In this document: piece by piece, positions 17,893 to 27,636 of the stretch
Layout: each line of letters opens with the position of its first letter
How positions within the stretch are numbered: position 1 is the first letter of the stretch
Source: Chlorogloeopsis fritschii PCC 6912
Lineage (GTDB): Bacteria > Cyanobacteriota > Cyanobacteriia > Cyanobacteriales > Nostocaceae
Length of the DNA: 64,000 bases
Direction of reading: 5' to 3'
Assembly: GCF_000317285.1 (NCBI RefSeq)
Contig: NZ_AJLN01000051.1
Coordinates: 62,001 to 126,000, forward strand
The notes under the pieces: generated by a model
The model's input: the letters and a program-made list of their open reading frames with translations, nothing else
Database searches by the model: none
Told to the model about the DNA's origin: nothing
Made by a program: the position numbers and the translations under genes

Positions 17893-19038
17893 TCAACAAT
17901 TAGCTAGTTGTAAATAAGATTTAGCAATAATTTGGGCATGAGCAGACCAAGAATATTTCTGCGCCTGACTCAAGCGCAGATTCAAAGCAGGAGCGCTTGC
18001 TGGATTTACTAATAGTTGCTCTACAGTCTTTACCCAGGCTGACACATCCCCAATTGGGCAATATACTGCGGCTTGTCCTCCTACTTCACGCAAAACCGGA
18101 ATATCGCTAGCAACAGCGATCGCTCCACAGGCTAGAGCTTCAATCACAGGTAATCCAAAGCCTTCTGCTTCACTTGTCAATAAAACCGCAGATGCTTTTT
18201 GGTAAAGACTGGCTATGGTTGAGCGCTGCAAAGCTTGTAAATGAATAATCGACTCACTGAGATTCAACTGAGCTATTTGCTGTTGCTGACTTTGTGTCCA
18301 TTCACCACTGACTTTGACAAGTCGTAATTCTGGATAGATAGCTCGTAGTTGGGCAAATACTTCTAGCAGAATGTCAATGCGCTTGCGGGGAATACAACTA
18401 CCAACGTGCAATAGGAAAGGTACTGCACCTATTTTGTCTAATATCTTTTGGTCAGCAATACTAGCATTCTCAGAATTCATGCCAAATTCCAGAGCAATAC
18501 CATAGGGAGCATAAACGAGGCGGGATGGTTCGACTAGTTGGTAAAACTCTATTTGCTTCCTGACTTCTGCGGTGGAATAAAATACAATAGCGCATGACTG
18601 CAAACCACGTAATATTCTGCGAGACATAGCTTGATACCAGCTTGGACGAGGTTCTTGTTGTGGTTCTACAAGAGAGCGAAAGGCATCAATATCATGACAG
18701 TATACTCCTGTACGTTCTGGTGGTAAGACATGGGCTAACTGAGCATAGGAGTGATCGACAATGTGATACAAATCAAAATCTTTGACTCTGTTCTTGAGAT
18801 GCTGGGGATAGTCCCAAAATCTGTTGAGTAGCCGATCTGAATTATAAGCAAAGTGCTTTTTACTAATCCAGGGAATTTTTTGACAACGCCATTTAAAGCT
18901 TGGACAGACTTGTATAGCTCTAATAGATACGTTTTGTTCAGTTTGCATATGCTTGAGTAGCATCTGAGCACACAGATCCATGCTGTGCCAGTTTTCTTCT
19001 GGGTAATCACAGATAATTGCAAGGTGCATTTGAGCCAT
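17893..19038 (-). CDS. GT4 glycosyltransferase
   Basis: A 381-residue GT-B enzyme with YHIVDHSYAQLAHVLPPERTG near the N-terminal domain and a donor domain containing FLLHVGSCIPRKRIDILLEVF, then ASLYQKASAVLLTSEAEGFGLPVIEALACG with E-x7-E. The DHSYAQLA region is typical of GT4 proteins from cyanobacterial polysaccharide clusters. It begins a two-gene minus-strand operon with the next GT4 gene. An internal Met three residues in is an alternative start. Substrate unknown. Confidence 0.87.
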   Translation of the reverse strand: MAQMHLAIICDYPEENWHSMDLCAQMLLKHMQTEQNVSIRAIQVCPSFKWRCQKIPWISKKHFAYNSDRLLNRFWDYPQHLKNRVKDFDLYHIVDHSYAQLAHVLPPERTGVYCHDIDAFRSLVEPQQEPRPSWYQAMSRRILRGLQSCAIVFYSTAEVRKQIEFYQLVEPSRLVYAPYGIALEFGMNSENASIADQKILDKIGAVPFLLHVGSCIPRKRIDILLEVFAQLRAIYPELRLVKVSGEWTQSQQQQIAQLNLSESIIHLQALQRSTIASLYQKASAVLLTSEAEGFGLPVIEALACGAIAVASDIPVLREVGGQAAVYCPIGDVSAWVKTVEQLLVNPASAPALNLRLSQAQKYSWSAHAQIIAKSYLQLANC

Positions 19039-19237
19039 GTTATTGATTTGAATTTTTTATTTTTTTGTAAAAATTTAGTTTGTTGCTTGACTCTACGGTA
19101 AACTGCTACATATTTATCATTGTTGATGATAAAAATATTACAAATAAAATAAAATCTTTCTGTATTTAATTGATTTTTATCTTCATCGTGTGTAAGATAT
19201 AGCACAAACTTTACGAGATGGATCAAAAGTGTAATTT

Positions 19238-19852
19238 ATGTTGGCAAAAACTATTGTCTATTGGTTAAAAAGACCAAAGGCAATGCTGTATCGCGTTAAA
19301 TATTGGATCTGGGAAAAACTTCATCCTGACGCTCCTTGGATGTGTCCAGCAACTGTAGAATTCTGCAAAAAATATCTTTCTCACTCAATGTCCGTACTTG
19401 AATTTGGAAGTGGTCGAAGTTCAGTATGGTTTGGTAAGCGTGTAGCTAATTTAACTAGTATTGAATACAATGCCGACTGGTATCAATCAGTAAAGAAAAA
19501 AATAGCAACTGCGAATTTGGATAATGTGGATTTGCGATTAATTCTCTTGAACCATCCTTCATCAGAACCCGAACAGGAAAATTACGAAAGATGCCCTAAT
19601 TACGTGGCAGTATTAGATGAATTTGAAGACGAAAGTTTGGATTTTGTAATTGTTGATGGTCACTATAGAACTAACTGCACCAGAAAATGCCTAAGCAAAA
19701 TTAAACCTAGTGGATATTTGCTGATTGATGATACTAATAAGTGGAATTCATTAGATGTACTCAAGATTCCTCAAGATTGGTCAGTTGTTCATCAATCAAC
19801 AAACGGTTTAAAAACGGCGATGATTTGGCAAAAACCACTTCCAACTTTATAG
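19238..19852 (+). CDS. class I SAM-dependent methyltransferase-like protein
   Basis: A 204-residue protein with a Rossmann-type SAM core: MSVLEFGSGRSSVWFGKRV (motif I), LTSIEYNADWYQSVKKKI (the acidic residue after strand 2), LDFVIVDGHYRTNCTRKCL and SGYLLIDDTNKWN. The family comprises small O-methyltransferase-like proteins found in sugar clusters. It lies alone on the plus strand between two minus-strand GT4 genes, and its 3' end overlaps the next gene tail to tail by 6 bases. Catalytic activity is inferred from the fold only. Confidence 0.75.
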   Translation: MLAKTIVYWLKRPKAMLYRVKYWIWEKLHPDAPWMCPATVEFCKKYLSHSMSVLEFGSGRSSVWFGKRVANLTSIEYNADWYQSVKKKIATANLDNVDLRLILLNHPSSEPEQENYERCPNYVAVLDEFEDESLDFVIVDGHYRTNCTRKCLSKIKPSGYLLIDDTNKWNSLDVLKIPQDWSVVHQSTNGLKTAMIWQKPLPTL

Positions 19853-20998
19853 ACAACGACAATCTAACAGTTCGGTAAAAAACTGCAAATATTGTTTGGC
19901 AACAATCGGCCAAGCATACATTGTCTGTACTCGTTCTAAACCTTTTTGAGCGAGTTCTTGTCTGCGATCGGGACTGTTGAGTAGTTCTGAGATGGCTGCA
20001 ACCCACCCAAGATTATCCTTTTCGCCAACTACTACTCCTGCACCTTTGATAACATGAGGAATTTCGCCACTGTCGCTACCAATGACAGGAACACCACAGG
20101 CAAATGCCTCAATCAACATTCGTCCGAACTGTTCTTGCCAGTTAGATACTGTTTGACTGGGAGCGACAAGTATATCCATCGCATTCAGGTATTGGGGGAC
20201 TTGGTTGTGTTTGACATCTGTGCAAATCCGCACTTGTTCGGGATACTGTTTTGCCCAACTTCGTAATGATGATTCCATAATTCCTGTGCCGACAAACAAG
20301 GCTCGCCAAGGAGTTTGTAAACTATCTAGCACAGACATCAATAAGTCTAATCCTTTTTCGGGAACGAAGCGCCCTAGATAGCCGATCGCAGGTGTTCCTT
20401 GTTCTTCCCAACCAAGAATATGGCGAATCTCTTGTTTGGCACTAGCAGAGGGATAAAAATATTTCAGATCTACACCAAGGGGAATCAGTCGCATGGGACG
20501 TGAATAACCTGGCCGATTTTTTAGAGCTTCTGCTACTTTTTGTCCACTACATATCCAACCTGCTGACTGACTCATAGCATAGTTTTCTATCCAATTAAAA
20601 GGGAATGGATATTCCTTAGATTTGCTTTGAGCAGTTCTATAAACTAAGGGAGTATTTTTTGGCATCCACCATGCGATCTGACCACCAACTAAAATGTAAG
20701 GCTCCTCCCAACTATGCACTAAGTCCCATCCTTGCTGCATAATTTCTTGCAGTCGCCAGCCATAAGTCATAAAGTGAATGCGTTGGCTGTTATGTACAGG
20801 TACAGCTTCGAGGTGGCAGAGTTCGTTGGAGTCTGATTCTAGATGCAGCGATCGCAAATCTCCGTGCATAAATGCAGGAGCAACAGCTGTTACTTCCCAT
20901 GTCGGTTGACCTAAACGAGCGATTTCATTAACTAATCGGCGGTTTAACCTGACTACATAGGAGTGACCAATAGAGAGAATTTTTCGAGTACTAGGCAT
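19847..20998 (-). CDS. GT4 glycosyltransferase
   Basis: A 383-residue GT-B glycosyltransferase. The N-terminal domain shows ILSIGHSYVVRLNRRLVNEIARLG and DLVHSWEEPYILVGGQIAWW. The donor domain has AIGYLGRFVPEKGLDLLMSVL, LNAMDILVAPSQT and EQFGRMLIEAFACGVPVIGSD with E-x7-E. The first residues resemble GT4 proteins that act on nucleotide-activated hexoses, but no specificity can be assigned. It stands alone on the minus strand. Confidence 0.86.
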   Translation of the reverse strand: MPSTRKILSIGHSYVVRLNRRLVNEIARLGQPTWEVTAVAPAFMHGDLRSLHLESDSNELCHLEAVPVHNSQRIHFMTYGWRLQEIMQQGWDLVHSWEEPYILVGGQIAWWMPKNTPLVYRTAQSKSKEYPFPFNWIENYAMSQSAGWICSGQKVAEALKNRPGYSRPMRLIPLGVDLKYFYPSASAKQEIRHILGWEEQGTPAIGYLGRFVPEKGLDLLMSVLDSLQTPWRALFVGTGIMESSLRSWAKQYPEQVRICTDVKHNQVPQYLNAMDILVAPSQTVSNWQEQFGRMLIEAFACGVPVIGSDSGEIPHVIKGAGVVVGEKDNLGWVAAISELLNSPDRRQELAQKGLERVQTMYAWPIVAKQYLQFFTELLDCRCL

Positions 20999-21110
20999 AA
21001 ATGCAACTCATAAGTGTATATAGCTATAGCATTTTTACTGAAAAATAGTTCATACTCAAGAAAATTAGTGATATTTTTATAACGCTACTGAATCTCATAT
21101 ACAAATCCAA

Positions 21111-22262
21111 GTGCAAAATATTACAACTCGCATTACTGCAATTGTCCCCCGCTTACCTCCGGCTGTGAATGGAGTCGGAGATTACGGACTGAATATAGCT
21201 AAACAAATGCGTCAAGATTTTGGCGTCGATACTAATTTCTTGATTGGAGATCCAAATTGGTCTGGCGAAGCTATTGTAGAGGGGTTTCCAGTCCAACAGG
21301 TTAAGGAGCAATCTAGTCAAGCTTTATTACAATTATTATCTAGTCACGAGTACTCAACAAGGGTAGTGCTTTTACACTATGTGGGTTATGGTTATGCCAA
21401 GCGTGGTTGTCCGGTTTGGTTGGTAGAAGGCTTGGAGCATTGGCGCAAAGTTGTGACTTCCCACAGTTTGGTGACGATGTTTCATGAAATCTATGCTTTT
21501 GGCCCGATTTGGACAAGTCAGTTTTGGACATCACCGCTACAAAGAAATTTAGCTACTCGTCTGGTGCGTTTGAGCGATCGCTGTCTTACCAGCAAACAAG
21601 GATATGCGGAAATCATCGCTAAATTAAGTCAAGGAAAACACTCTCAAATTCCGACTTTACCAGTTTTTTCTAATGTAGGTGAGCCAAAAAATCTCACCCC
21701 TCTATCAGAACGCCCTCGGCGCTTGGTAGTATTTGGTGGTCGCGGGCGGCGTTCTCGTGTTTATCAGCAGTCACAATTAGCGTTGCAGCGAACCTGTCGC
21801 GATTTGGGAATTGAAGAAATTTTAGATATCGGCCCTGCTTTGGATTTTGAGATTCAATCAATAAATGGCATCCCTGTTGTCAAGTTGGGTGTGCGATCGG
21901 CTAGCGAAATCAGCAGTTTTTTATTAAGCTCTGTGGCAGGTTTTTTTAATTACCATACTGAATACCTAACAAAATCAGGAATTTTTGCTGCTTACTGCGC
22001 TCACAGATTGCTGCCTATAGGTACGTGGAACAAAGGGCAAAATGTAGATGGTTTGGAAGCAGGGAAGCATTACTGGCTGGGAGATAAGTATGAACGCATA
22101 ATGAACTTATCAGAGGCACAGATAGTTGCAGATAATGCTTATGCTTGGTATCAAAAACATCAGTTATCAGTCCAAGCTCATACCTTTTTTGCTTATCTAG
22201 GTGGTAACTTGTCGGGTAGCGATAATATTATCAACCAGGTATCATCGGTTGGATTCAACTGA
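21111..22262 (+). CDS. GT-B type glycosyltransferase-like protein
   Basis: A 383-residue protein starting at GTG. The opening, ITAIVPRLPPAVNGVGDYGLNI, is the glycine-rich acceptor loop seen in several GT4-type families. VTMFHEIYAFGPIWTSQFW carries the central His. The C-terminal half (RLVVFGGRGRRSRVY, ILDIGPALDFEIQ) is GT-B-like, but there is no clear E-x7-E motif; the usual site is occupied by NYHTEYLTKSGIFAAYCAH. It may therefore use a variant active site. It precedes galE by 126 bases and belongs to the same polysaccharide region. Confidence 0.7.
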   Translation: MQNITTRITAIVPRLPPAVNGVGDYGLNIAKQMRQDFGVDTNFLIGDPNWSGEAIVEGFPVQQVKEQSSQALLQLLSSHEYSTRVVLLHYVGYGYAKRGCPVWLVEGLEHWRKVVTSHSLVTMFHEIYAFGPIWTSQFWTSPLQRNLATRLVRLSDRCLTSKQGYAEIIAKLSQGKHSQIPTLPVFSNVGEPKNLTPLSERPRRLVVFGGRGRRSRVYQQSQLALQRTCRDLGIEEILDIGPALDFEIQSINGIPVVKLGVRSASEISSFLLSSVAGFFNYHTEYLTKSGIFAAYCAHRLLPIGTWNKGQNVDGLEAGKHYWLGDKYERIMNLSEAQIVADNAYAWYQKHQLSVQAHTFFAYLGGNLSGSDNIINQVSSVGFN

Positions 22263-22388
22263 TATATTCTTATGGTGTATCTGTTAAAGATGCTGGCGAA
22301 AAATTAGCTTTGTATTTCTAATTTAAATTGCTGAAGATGTGGCGATCGCCTTCAAAACCATCCGAGTAATTTTGTTGGACAAAGGTAG

Positions 22389-23381
22389 ATGAAAAAAAAG
22401 GTGTTAGTAACTGGTGGAGCGGGTTACATTGGCTCCCATGTTGTCCGTCAGCTTGGCGAGGCAGACTACGACGTAGTGGTGTTTGACAATTGTTCAACTG
22501 GTTCACCAAATTCAGTACTACATGGAGAGTTGATTATCGGCGATTTAGCTGATGTAGACAGACTTTACCAGATACTAGCTCAACATGAATTTAGTGCAGT
22601 ACTACACTTTGCTGCCAGCTTGATTGTGCCAGAATCTGTTGCTCGTCCCCTCGACTACTACGCTAACAACACCCGCAATACTCTGAACTTGCTTCGTTGC
22701 TGTAGTGTGATGGGCATCAACCAATTCATTTTTTCTAGCACGGCAGCAGTTTATGGAGAAGCCCAAGAAAATCCTGTGACTGAGTCTACCCCAACCTTGC
22801 CTATTAATCCCTATGGACGCTCAAAGCTGATGAGCGAATGGCTCATTCAAGATTACGCCAAAGCATCTTCTCTACGTTATGTAATTCTTCGTTACTTCAA
22901 TGTTGCGGGAGCAGAACCGGGTGGGCGATTGGGACAAATGTCACCAAATGCAACTCATTTAATTAGAGCAGCTTGTGATGCGGCACTCAAGCGCAAACCA
23001 GAAATGCGGATTTTTGGTACTGATTTTCCCACACCAGATGGAACAGGAATCAGGGATTATATTCACGTAGAAGATTTGGCAGCAGCACATTTGGATGCTT
23101 TACGTTACCTAGAGCAAGGTGGAGAAAGTCAAATTCTCAACTGTGGCTATGGGCAAGGCTACAGTGTGCGGCAAGTTATTGAACGAGTGAAAGCAATTTC
23201 TGGGGTGGATTTTCCGGTAATTGAAAGCGATCGCCGCCCTGGCGATCCAGCGTGCGTGATGGCTTGTGCCGAGCAAATCCGCAAAGTTTTGGGGTGGCAA
23301 CCTAAATATAATGACTTAGATCAAATTGTGTATACAACCCTAGCTTGGGAAAAGCGCAAAGATGGTTTGATCTCGATTTAG
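22389..23381 (+). CDS. galE: UDP-glucose 4-epimerase
   Basis: A 330-residue short-chain dehydrogenase/reductase of the extended type. The NAD-binding loop is VTGGAGYIGSH at residues 7-17. The catalytic Ser lies in FSSTAAVYGEA, and Tyr/Lys lie in NPYGRSKLMSEW. RYFNVAGAEPGGRLGQ and GTGIRDYIHVEDLAAAHLDAL are GalE signatures. It interconverts UDP-glucose and UDP-galactose in the cytoplasm and so supplies sugar donors to the neighbouring glycosyltransferases. Length is normal for the family. The ATG is close behind a GGACAAAGG-like site. Confidence 0.93.
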   Translation: MKKKVLVTGGAGYIGSHVVRQLGEADYDVVVFDNCSTGSPNSVLHGELIIGDLADVDRLYQILAQHEFSAVLHFAASLIVPESVARPLDYYANNTRNTLNLLRCCSVMGINQFIFSSTAAVYGEAQENPVTESTPTLPINPYGRSKLMSEWLIQDYAKASSLRYVILRYFNVAGAEPGGRLGQMSPNATHLIRAACDAALKRKPEMRIFGTDFPTPDGTGIRDYIHVEDLAAAHLDALRYLEQGGESQILNCGYGQGYSVRQVIERVKAISGVDFPVIESDRRPGDPACVMACAEQIRKVLGWQPKYNDLDQIVYTTLAWEKRKDGLISI

Positions 23382-23507
23382 CCTGGCGACTAGAAGTCGC
23401 GGCTATACAGATGAAACCCGCCGACGCGGGTTTGCAAATCTTCATTTTCCGTTAGTCCACGTAGATGGACTTGGTTTTTGTAGTAGCAAATGATATTCGC
23501 AAAATTA
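23382..23507 (+). repeat. dispersed hairpin-rich repeat downstream of galE
   Basis: It contains GCGACTAGAAGTCGC (a palindrome), AACCCGCCGACGCGGGTTT (a stem with a short loop) and AGTCCACGTAGATGGACTTGG (a third stem) in succession. This three-stem arrangement is a common intergenic element in Nostocales as I know it. It may also stop transcription from galE. The rest of the gap to 23602 holds a short direct repeat of TGTATTCTGGCTTCTTTTG at 23560-23597. Confidence 0.6.
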
Positions 23508-23602
23508 TTTTTTTGCTCAAATTAAATTCTAAACAAAAATTGATTCTGACTCCTGACTTCTGTATTCTGGCTTCTTTTGTGTATTCTGGCTTCTTTTGAA
23601 GA

Positions 23603-24157
23603 TTAATTTTTTTCTTGTTTAACGTCTAATTGACGATCTAAGACAGTGCTGCTAGTTGTTTGCGGCAACAGATAAATTGCTCCAGATACTAATGTCAGTA
23701 CAACAGAAATCCAGAAGGCAACAATAGAAGGCAATTGCCATTCCTGTGGTAAGGGCGCAATTAAAAGTGCGATCGCTACTATTTGGCTAACAGTTTTGAG
23801 CTTACCCCAAATATTCGCTCCACTAATCTGAGTTTGACTGACACGCCAACCAGCGATCGCTAACTCCCGCCCCAGAATCAAAAATACCCCCCAAGCAGGA
23901 ACTTGTCCTAGTTCAATTAAAGCTAGGAGTGGCGCGAGTACCAGTAATTTATCTACCAAGGGATCGAGAAATTTACCCAAGTCACTAACTTGGTTAAGTT
24001 TTCGCGCTAAGTAACCATCTAACCAGTCAGTACCAGCAGCAACGATAAAAATTGCCACACACACCCACCTACTGGTTGGCGTAGGATCATGTAAACCGTA
24101 AAGCAAAAATGGCAATCCTAAAAGACGGGAGAAAGTAATCCAATTAGGTATAGTCAT
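23603..24157 (-). CDS. pgsA: CDP-diacylglycerol--glycerol-3-phosphate 3-phosphatidyltransferase
   Basis: A 184-residue membrane enzyme starting MTIPNWITFSRLLGLPFLLYG. It carries the full CDP-alcohol phosphotransferase motif, D-G-x2-A-R-x8-G-x3-D-x3-D, seen as DGYLARKLNQVSDLGKFLDP followed by LVDK. Four to five hydrophobic segments are visible. It makes phosphatidylglycerophosphate, the first committed step to phosphatidylglycerol, essential in thylakoid membranes. It is divergent from aspA with 78 bases between. The length matches other cyanobacterial PgsA proteins. Confidence 0.92.
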   Translation of the reverse strand: MTIPNWITFSRLLGLPFLLYGLHDPTPTSRWVCVAIFIVAAGTDWLDGYLARKLNQVSDLGKFLDPLVDKLLVLAPLLALIELGQVPAWGVFLILGRELAIAGWRVSQTQISGANIWGKLKTVSQIVAIALLIAPLPQEWQLPSIVAFWISVVLTLVSGAIYLLPQTTSSTVLDRQLDVKQEKN

Positions 24158-24235
24158 AAAGATTGCAGTGCAATGCGCCTTTACAGTGGTTATTAGTAAA
24201 GATTAACAACCAACAATAACTCAATTTAAATCCCT

Positions 24236-25651
24236 ATGACTCAACAAAAAGATTATCAATACAGAATAGAACGCGATTCAATGGGCGATCGCCAAATTTC
24301 TAGTAGTGTTTATTACGGTATCCAAACACTTCGAGCTACAGAAAACTTTCCAATCAGCGGTATTAAGCCTTTGTCTACTTACGTAGATGCTTGTATATTA
24401 ATAAAAAAAGCTACAGCTATTGTGAATGGCGAACTAGGTTGTATTTCCCAAGAGACAAGCCAAGCGATAGTCGAAGCAGCAGACGAAGTTTTAGCCGGAA
24501 AGTTTCGCGATCAGTTTGTGGTAGATGTTTATCAAGCCGGTGCTGGTACTTCCCACCACATGAATGTCAACGAAGTTTTAGCAAATCGGGCATTAGAAAT
24601 TCTCGGCGATGAAAAAGGTAACTACAAGCGCGTTAATCCCAATGACCACGTTAATTACGGTCAGTCTACCAACGATGTGATTCCAACGGCAATTCGCATT
24701 GGTGGCTTACTGGCTTTATCTAGAACATTACATCCTGCATTAGAAAAGGCAACAGCAGCGCTGTTTGCGAAAGCGGAAGAATTTCAAGAGATTGTTCGTT
24801 CTGGCAGAACTCATATGCAAGACGCCGTGCCAGTACGCTTGGGCGAGAATTTTCGGGCTTGGGCACACATTCTAAGCGAGCATCAAAATCGAATTTACAC
24901 TGCTAGTGGGGATTTGATGGTGCTAGGTTTGGGAGGAAGTGCAGCAGGTACGGGGATGAACACCCATCCTCAGTATCGCGCTCGTGTAGTCAGCGTACTT
25001 TCAGAGTTGATTGATTGTCCATTAGAACCTGCACCCCACTTGATGGCAGCCATGCAAAGTATGGCACCATTTGTAAATGTTTCTGGTGCTTTGCGTAACT
25101 TAGCCCAAGATTTAGTCAAAATCTCTCACGATTTGCGATTACTGGATTCGGGGCCAAAAACTGGTTTAAAAGAAATTCAACTACCACCAGTACAACCAGG
25201 TTCCTCAATTATGCCAGGGAAGTATAATCCAGTCATGGCAGAAATGACATCAATGGTTTGTTTTCAGGTGATGGGTTACGACAGTGCGATCGCATTAGCG
25301 GCACAAGCTGGACAATTAGAACTAAACGTGATGATGCCTCTCATTGCCTATAACTTAATTCACAGCATCGAAATTCTCGGCAATACCATTGCTGCACTTA
25401 CGGAACGCTGCATAAAAGGAATTACCGCCAATAAAGAACGTTGTTTGGCTTATGCAGAAGGAAGTTTAGCTTTAGTAACGGCACTAAATCCTCACATCGG
25501 TTATTTAAATGCAGCAGCAGTAGCAAAAGAATCTTTAGAAACAGGCAAATCCCTGCGGCAGATTGTACTGGAAAAAGGACTGATGAGTGAAAAAGAATTA
25601 GCTCAAGTGTTAAATCTCCAGCAAATGAGCCAAATTGTACCTCTTGAATAA
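24236..25651 (+). CDS. aspA: aspartate ammonia-lyase
   Basis: A 471-residue member of the fumarase/aspartase superfamily. The start, YRIERDSMGDRQISSSVYYGIQT, is aspartase-like. GAGTSHHMNVNEVLANRA, VNYGQSTNDVIPTA and SGRTHMQDAVPVRLG are the conserved substrate-binding regions, and PGSSIMPGKYNPVMAEM is the superfamily signature with the catalytic Ser. It converts aspartate to fumarate and ammonia. Class II fumarase is the main alternative, but the N-terminus and the GKYNP variant fit aspartase better. Confidence 0.88.
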   Translation: MTQQKDYQYRIERDSMGDRQISSSVYYGIQTLRATENFPISGIKPLSTYVDACILIKKATAIVNGELGCISQETSQAIVEAADEVLAGKFRDQFVVDVYQAGAGTSHHMNVNEVLANRALEILGDEKGNYKRVNPNDHVNYGQSTNDVIPTAIRIGGLLALSRTLHPALEKATAALFAKAEEFQEIVRSGRTHMQDAVPVRLGENFRAWAHILSEHQNRIYTASGDLMVLGLGGSAAGTGMNTHPQYRARVVSVLSELIDCPLEPAPHLMAAMQSMAPFVNVSGALRNLAQDLVKISHDLRLLDSGPKTGLKEIQLPPVQPGSSIMPGKYNPVMAEMTSMVCFQVMGYDSAIALAAQAGQLELNVMMPLIAYNLIHSIEILGNTIAALTERCIKGITANKERCLAYAEGSLALVTALNPHIGYLNAAAVAKESLETGKSLRQIVLEKGLMSEKELAQVLNLQQMSQIVPLE

Positions 25652-25674
25652 AAATAATTAATCGTTAATTGCCA

Positions 25675-25718
25675 GTCTTCCATTAACCATTAACCATTAG
25701 CTATTAGCCATTAACCAC
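25675..25718 (+). repeat. short tandem heptanucleotide-like repeat (CCATTAA)
   Basis: A run of CCATTAA/CCATTAG/CTATTAG units fills the bases just before the DUF362 start codon. Related runs occur at 31255-31322, 36061-36122, 38515-38597 and 40587-40660 in this window. They look like the STRR family of heterocystous cyanobacteria. Confidence 0.7.
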
Positions 25719-25719
25719 A

Positions 25720-26691
25720 ATGCAAACTCAAACACCCTCTGTCAGCTTAATTCGAGCTACTTCCTACGAATTAGATATTTTAAGAGAGTCAATCCAAACG
25801 CTACTCGAACCATTGGGGGGAATAGGGGCGTTTGTTAAAAGTGGCGATCGCGTTTTACTGAAACCCAATTTGCTTACAGGAGCACGTCCTAGTAAAGAGT
25901 GTACTACCCGTCCAGAATTGGTTTACGTGGTAGCACAAATGGTTATGGAGGCTGGTGGACAGCCATTTTTGGGCGATAGTCCGGCTTTTGGTAGCGCTAA
26001 GGGAGTAGCTATAGCAAATGGCTATCTGCCAATCATAGAAGAACTTAATCTTCCAATTATCGATTTCCAGGGAAAGCGTTACCAAACCATTAGCGCAGAC
26101 TTTAATCATCTGCTGTTGTCTAAAGAGGCGATCGAGGCAGATGTAGTGATTAATCTACCTAAAGTAAAATCTCACGTCCAACTTGTGCTAACTTTGGGAG
26201 TTAAAAACCTTTTTGGTTGCGTTCCTGGCAAGATGAAAGCCTGGTGGCATATGGAAGCTGGAAAAGATGCCAACAGATTTGGAGAAATGTTGGTAGAAAC
26301 TGCAAGGGCAATTAACCCCGACTTAACCATACTAGATGGTATCGTCGGTCATGAAGGAAATGGCCCAAGCGGTGGTGAACCACGTTCATTGGGAATTTTG
26401 GGAGCATCAGCAGATGTATTTGCCCTAGATCGAGCGATGGTAGAAATACTTAACGTTTCACCTGCCCAAGTGCCTACCATCGCCGCATCTATGCATCTGG
26501 GAGTTTGTCCAGAATTAGATGCCATTGATTATCCTCATTTACATCCAGACTTGCTCCAGATAGACGATTGGCGCTTACCAGATAAGTTAGTTCCTATCGA
26601 TTTTGGTATGCCGCGCGTGATTAAGTCTACCTTCAAACATCTTTACATTAGATTTATCAAGGAACCAATGAGTGCCTATGGTAGACGCTAA
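25720..26691 (+). CDS. DUF362 domain protein
   Basis: A 323-residue protein that is almost entirely a DUF362 domain. VLLKPNLLTGARPSKECTTRP, GGQPFLGDSPAFGSAKGVA, VINLPKVKSHVQLVLTLGVKNLFGCVPG and LTILDGIVGHEGNGPSGGEPRSLG are the recognisable blocks. Unlike many relatives it lacks a C-terminal ferredoxin-type CxxCxxC cluster. The molecular function of the family is unknown; members have been suggested to bind metals or act in iron-sulfur chemistry. The start codon follows directly on a short tandem repeat with no clear ribosome site. Confidence 0.8.
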   Translation: MQTQTPSVSLIRATSYELDILRESIQTLLEPLGGIGAFVKSGDRVLLKPNLLTGARPSKECTTRPELVYVVAQMVMEAGGQPFLGDSPAFGSAKGVAIANGYLPIIEELNLPIIDFQGKRYQTISADFNHLLLSKEAIEADVVINLPKVKSHVQLVLTLGVKNLFGCVPGKMKAWWHMEAGKDANRFGEMLVETARAINPDLTILDGIVGHEGNGPSGGEPRSLGILGASADVFALDRAMVEILNVSPAQVPTIAASMHLGVCPELDAIDYPHLHPDLLQIDDWRLPDKLVPIDFGMPRVIKSTFKHLYIRFIKEPMSAYGRR

Positions 26692-27320
26692 TTGCCTCCT
26701 GTCTATTTTTGAATGAGAGATGTAAAAATTCAAAAAAATTATCACCCACCCAACTCTCATATGCTAACAAGATGAGAACATGACAAGCTATTTATAAGTG
26801 CAAACTCCGCTACAACAATCTCAAATTTAGCAGAGTAAGCTTTAAATACCCTCCGATTGCTTAACCAGACCGCCCTATTTTACTAGCGGCGGTTTTTTTA
26901 GTTTTGATTAGCTAGTTTTTCAAAAAAGTAGTTTTTAATCTACCCAATTATAGATTGACAAATTCAAAAAATTACATAATATAAGTCTTTTTTACTATTT
27001 TGATTGCCAATTAATAATTGGGTATAATCACTGATTTTATCATTAAAGGCGGAGCTTTTATCTGTGTTTACTCGGTGTAGATTTATAGATAAAAGGCTTT
27101 CTATAGCATCCTTAGATTGAAGAGGCTAAAAATTTATAAACATAAGATTTGAGAAAAATTAGTATCAAAAGTTGCAGTAGTAAAAAATCATCGGGACAGT
27201 TGTAAAACTGGTTCTCATCCTTGACTATTAAAGAATTTACGGTTAAAAAATAGCTAAAATAGTAACTAGGCTCTTGACTATAGAGCCAACTACAGCTGAA
27301 TTTAATGAAATTGATTTTTT
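26692..27320. other. intergenic region with isolated terminator, possible small RNA
   Basis: The 629 bases between the DUF362 gene and the 60-residue membrane protein hold no protein-coding frame with support. A strong terminator at 26869-26900 lies 178 bases beyond the stop of the preceding gene. From about 27000 to 27320 the DNA is AT-rich and presumably carries the promoter of the small downstream gene. Confidence 0.45.
26869..26900 (+). terminator. rho-independent terminator
   Basis: ACCGCC at 26869-26874 pairs with GGCGGT at 26888-26893, and a run of seven T follows. It could end the DUF362 transcript or an independent small RNA lying between 26700 and 26900. Confidence 0.75.
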
Positions 27321-27503
27321 ATGGACTCAAACAGTCAATCTGCCAATTCACCAGACCCTTACCCCCATCGTTTGGCAGACATTGCAGGAACAGCGATCGC
27401 CTTATTAACCTTAACCCTACCTTTGTTTGTGATTGCCAATTTCTCTTCAAATAATGTTCCGATTAACCAGGTACCCATTGTCCATAACATTAAAAACAAG
27501 TAA
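27321..27503 (+). CDS. small membrane protein (60 residues), unknown
   Basis: A 60-residue protein with a polar, proline-rich N-terminus (SNSQSANSPDPYPHRLADIAG) and one hydrophobic segment (GTAIALLTLTLPLFVIANFS, residues about 23-42), then a short polar tail. It resembles the many single-span small proteins of cyanobacteria, but I do not recognise it. A strong terminator lies 134 bases downstream (27637-27670), which supports a separate transcription unit. No ribosome site better than a weak A/T stretch is visible. Confidence 0.6.
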   Translation: MDSNSQSANSPDPYPHRLADIAGTAIALLTLTLPLFVIANFSSNNVPINQVPIVHNIKNK

Positions 27504-27636
27504 AGAATAGATTATGAGTTTGCAGCGAAAATCTACCATTAGACATAGCTCTCAAGTAGGAAAAAGAATTGTAAGTTTCAGAAGTTGAAAGGCTTTTTAA
27601 TTACTGCAAAATAAAAACCGTCTAAAAAACAATGAG

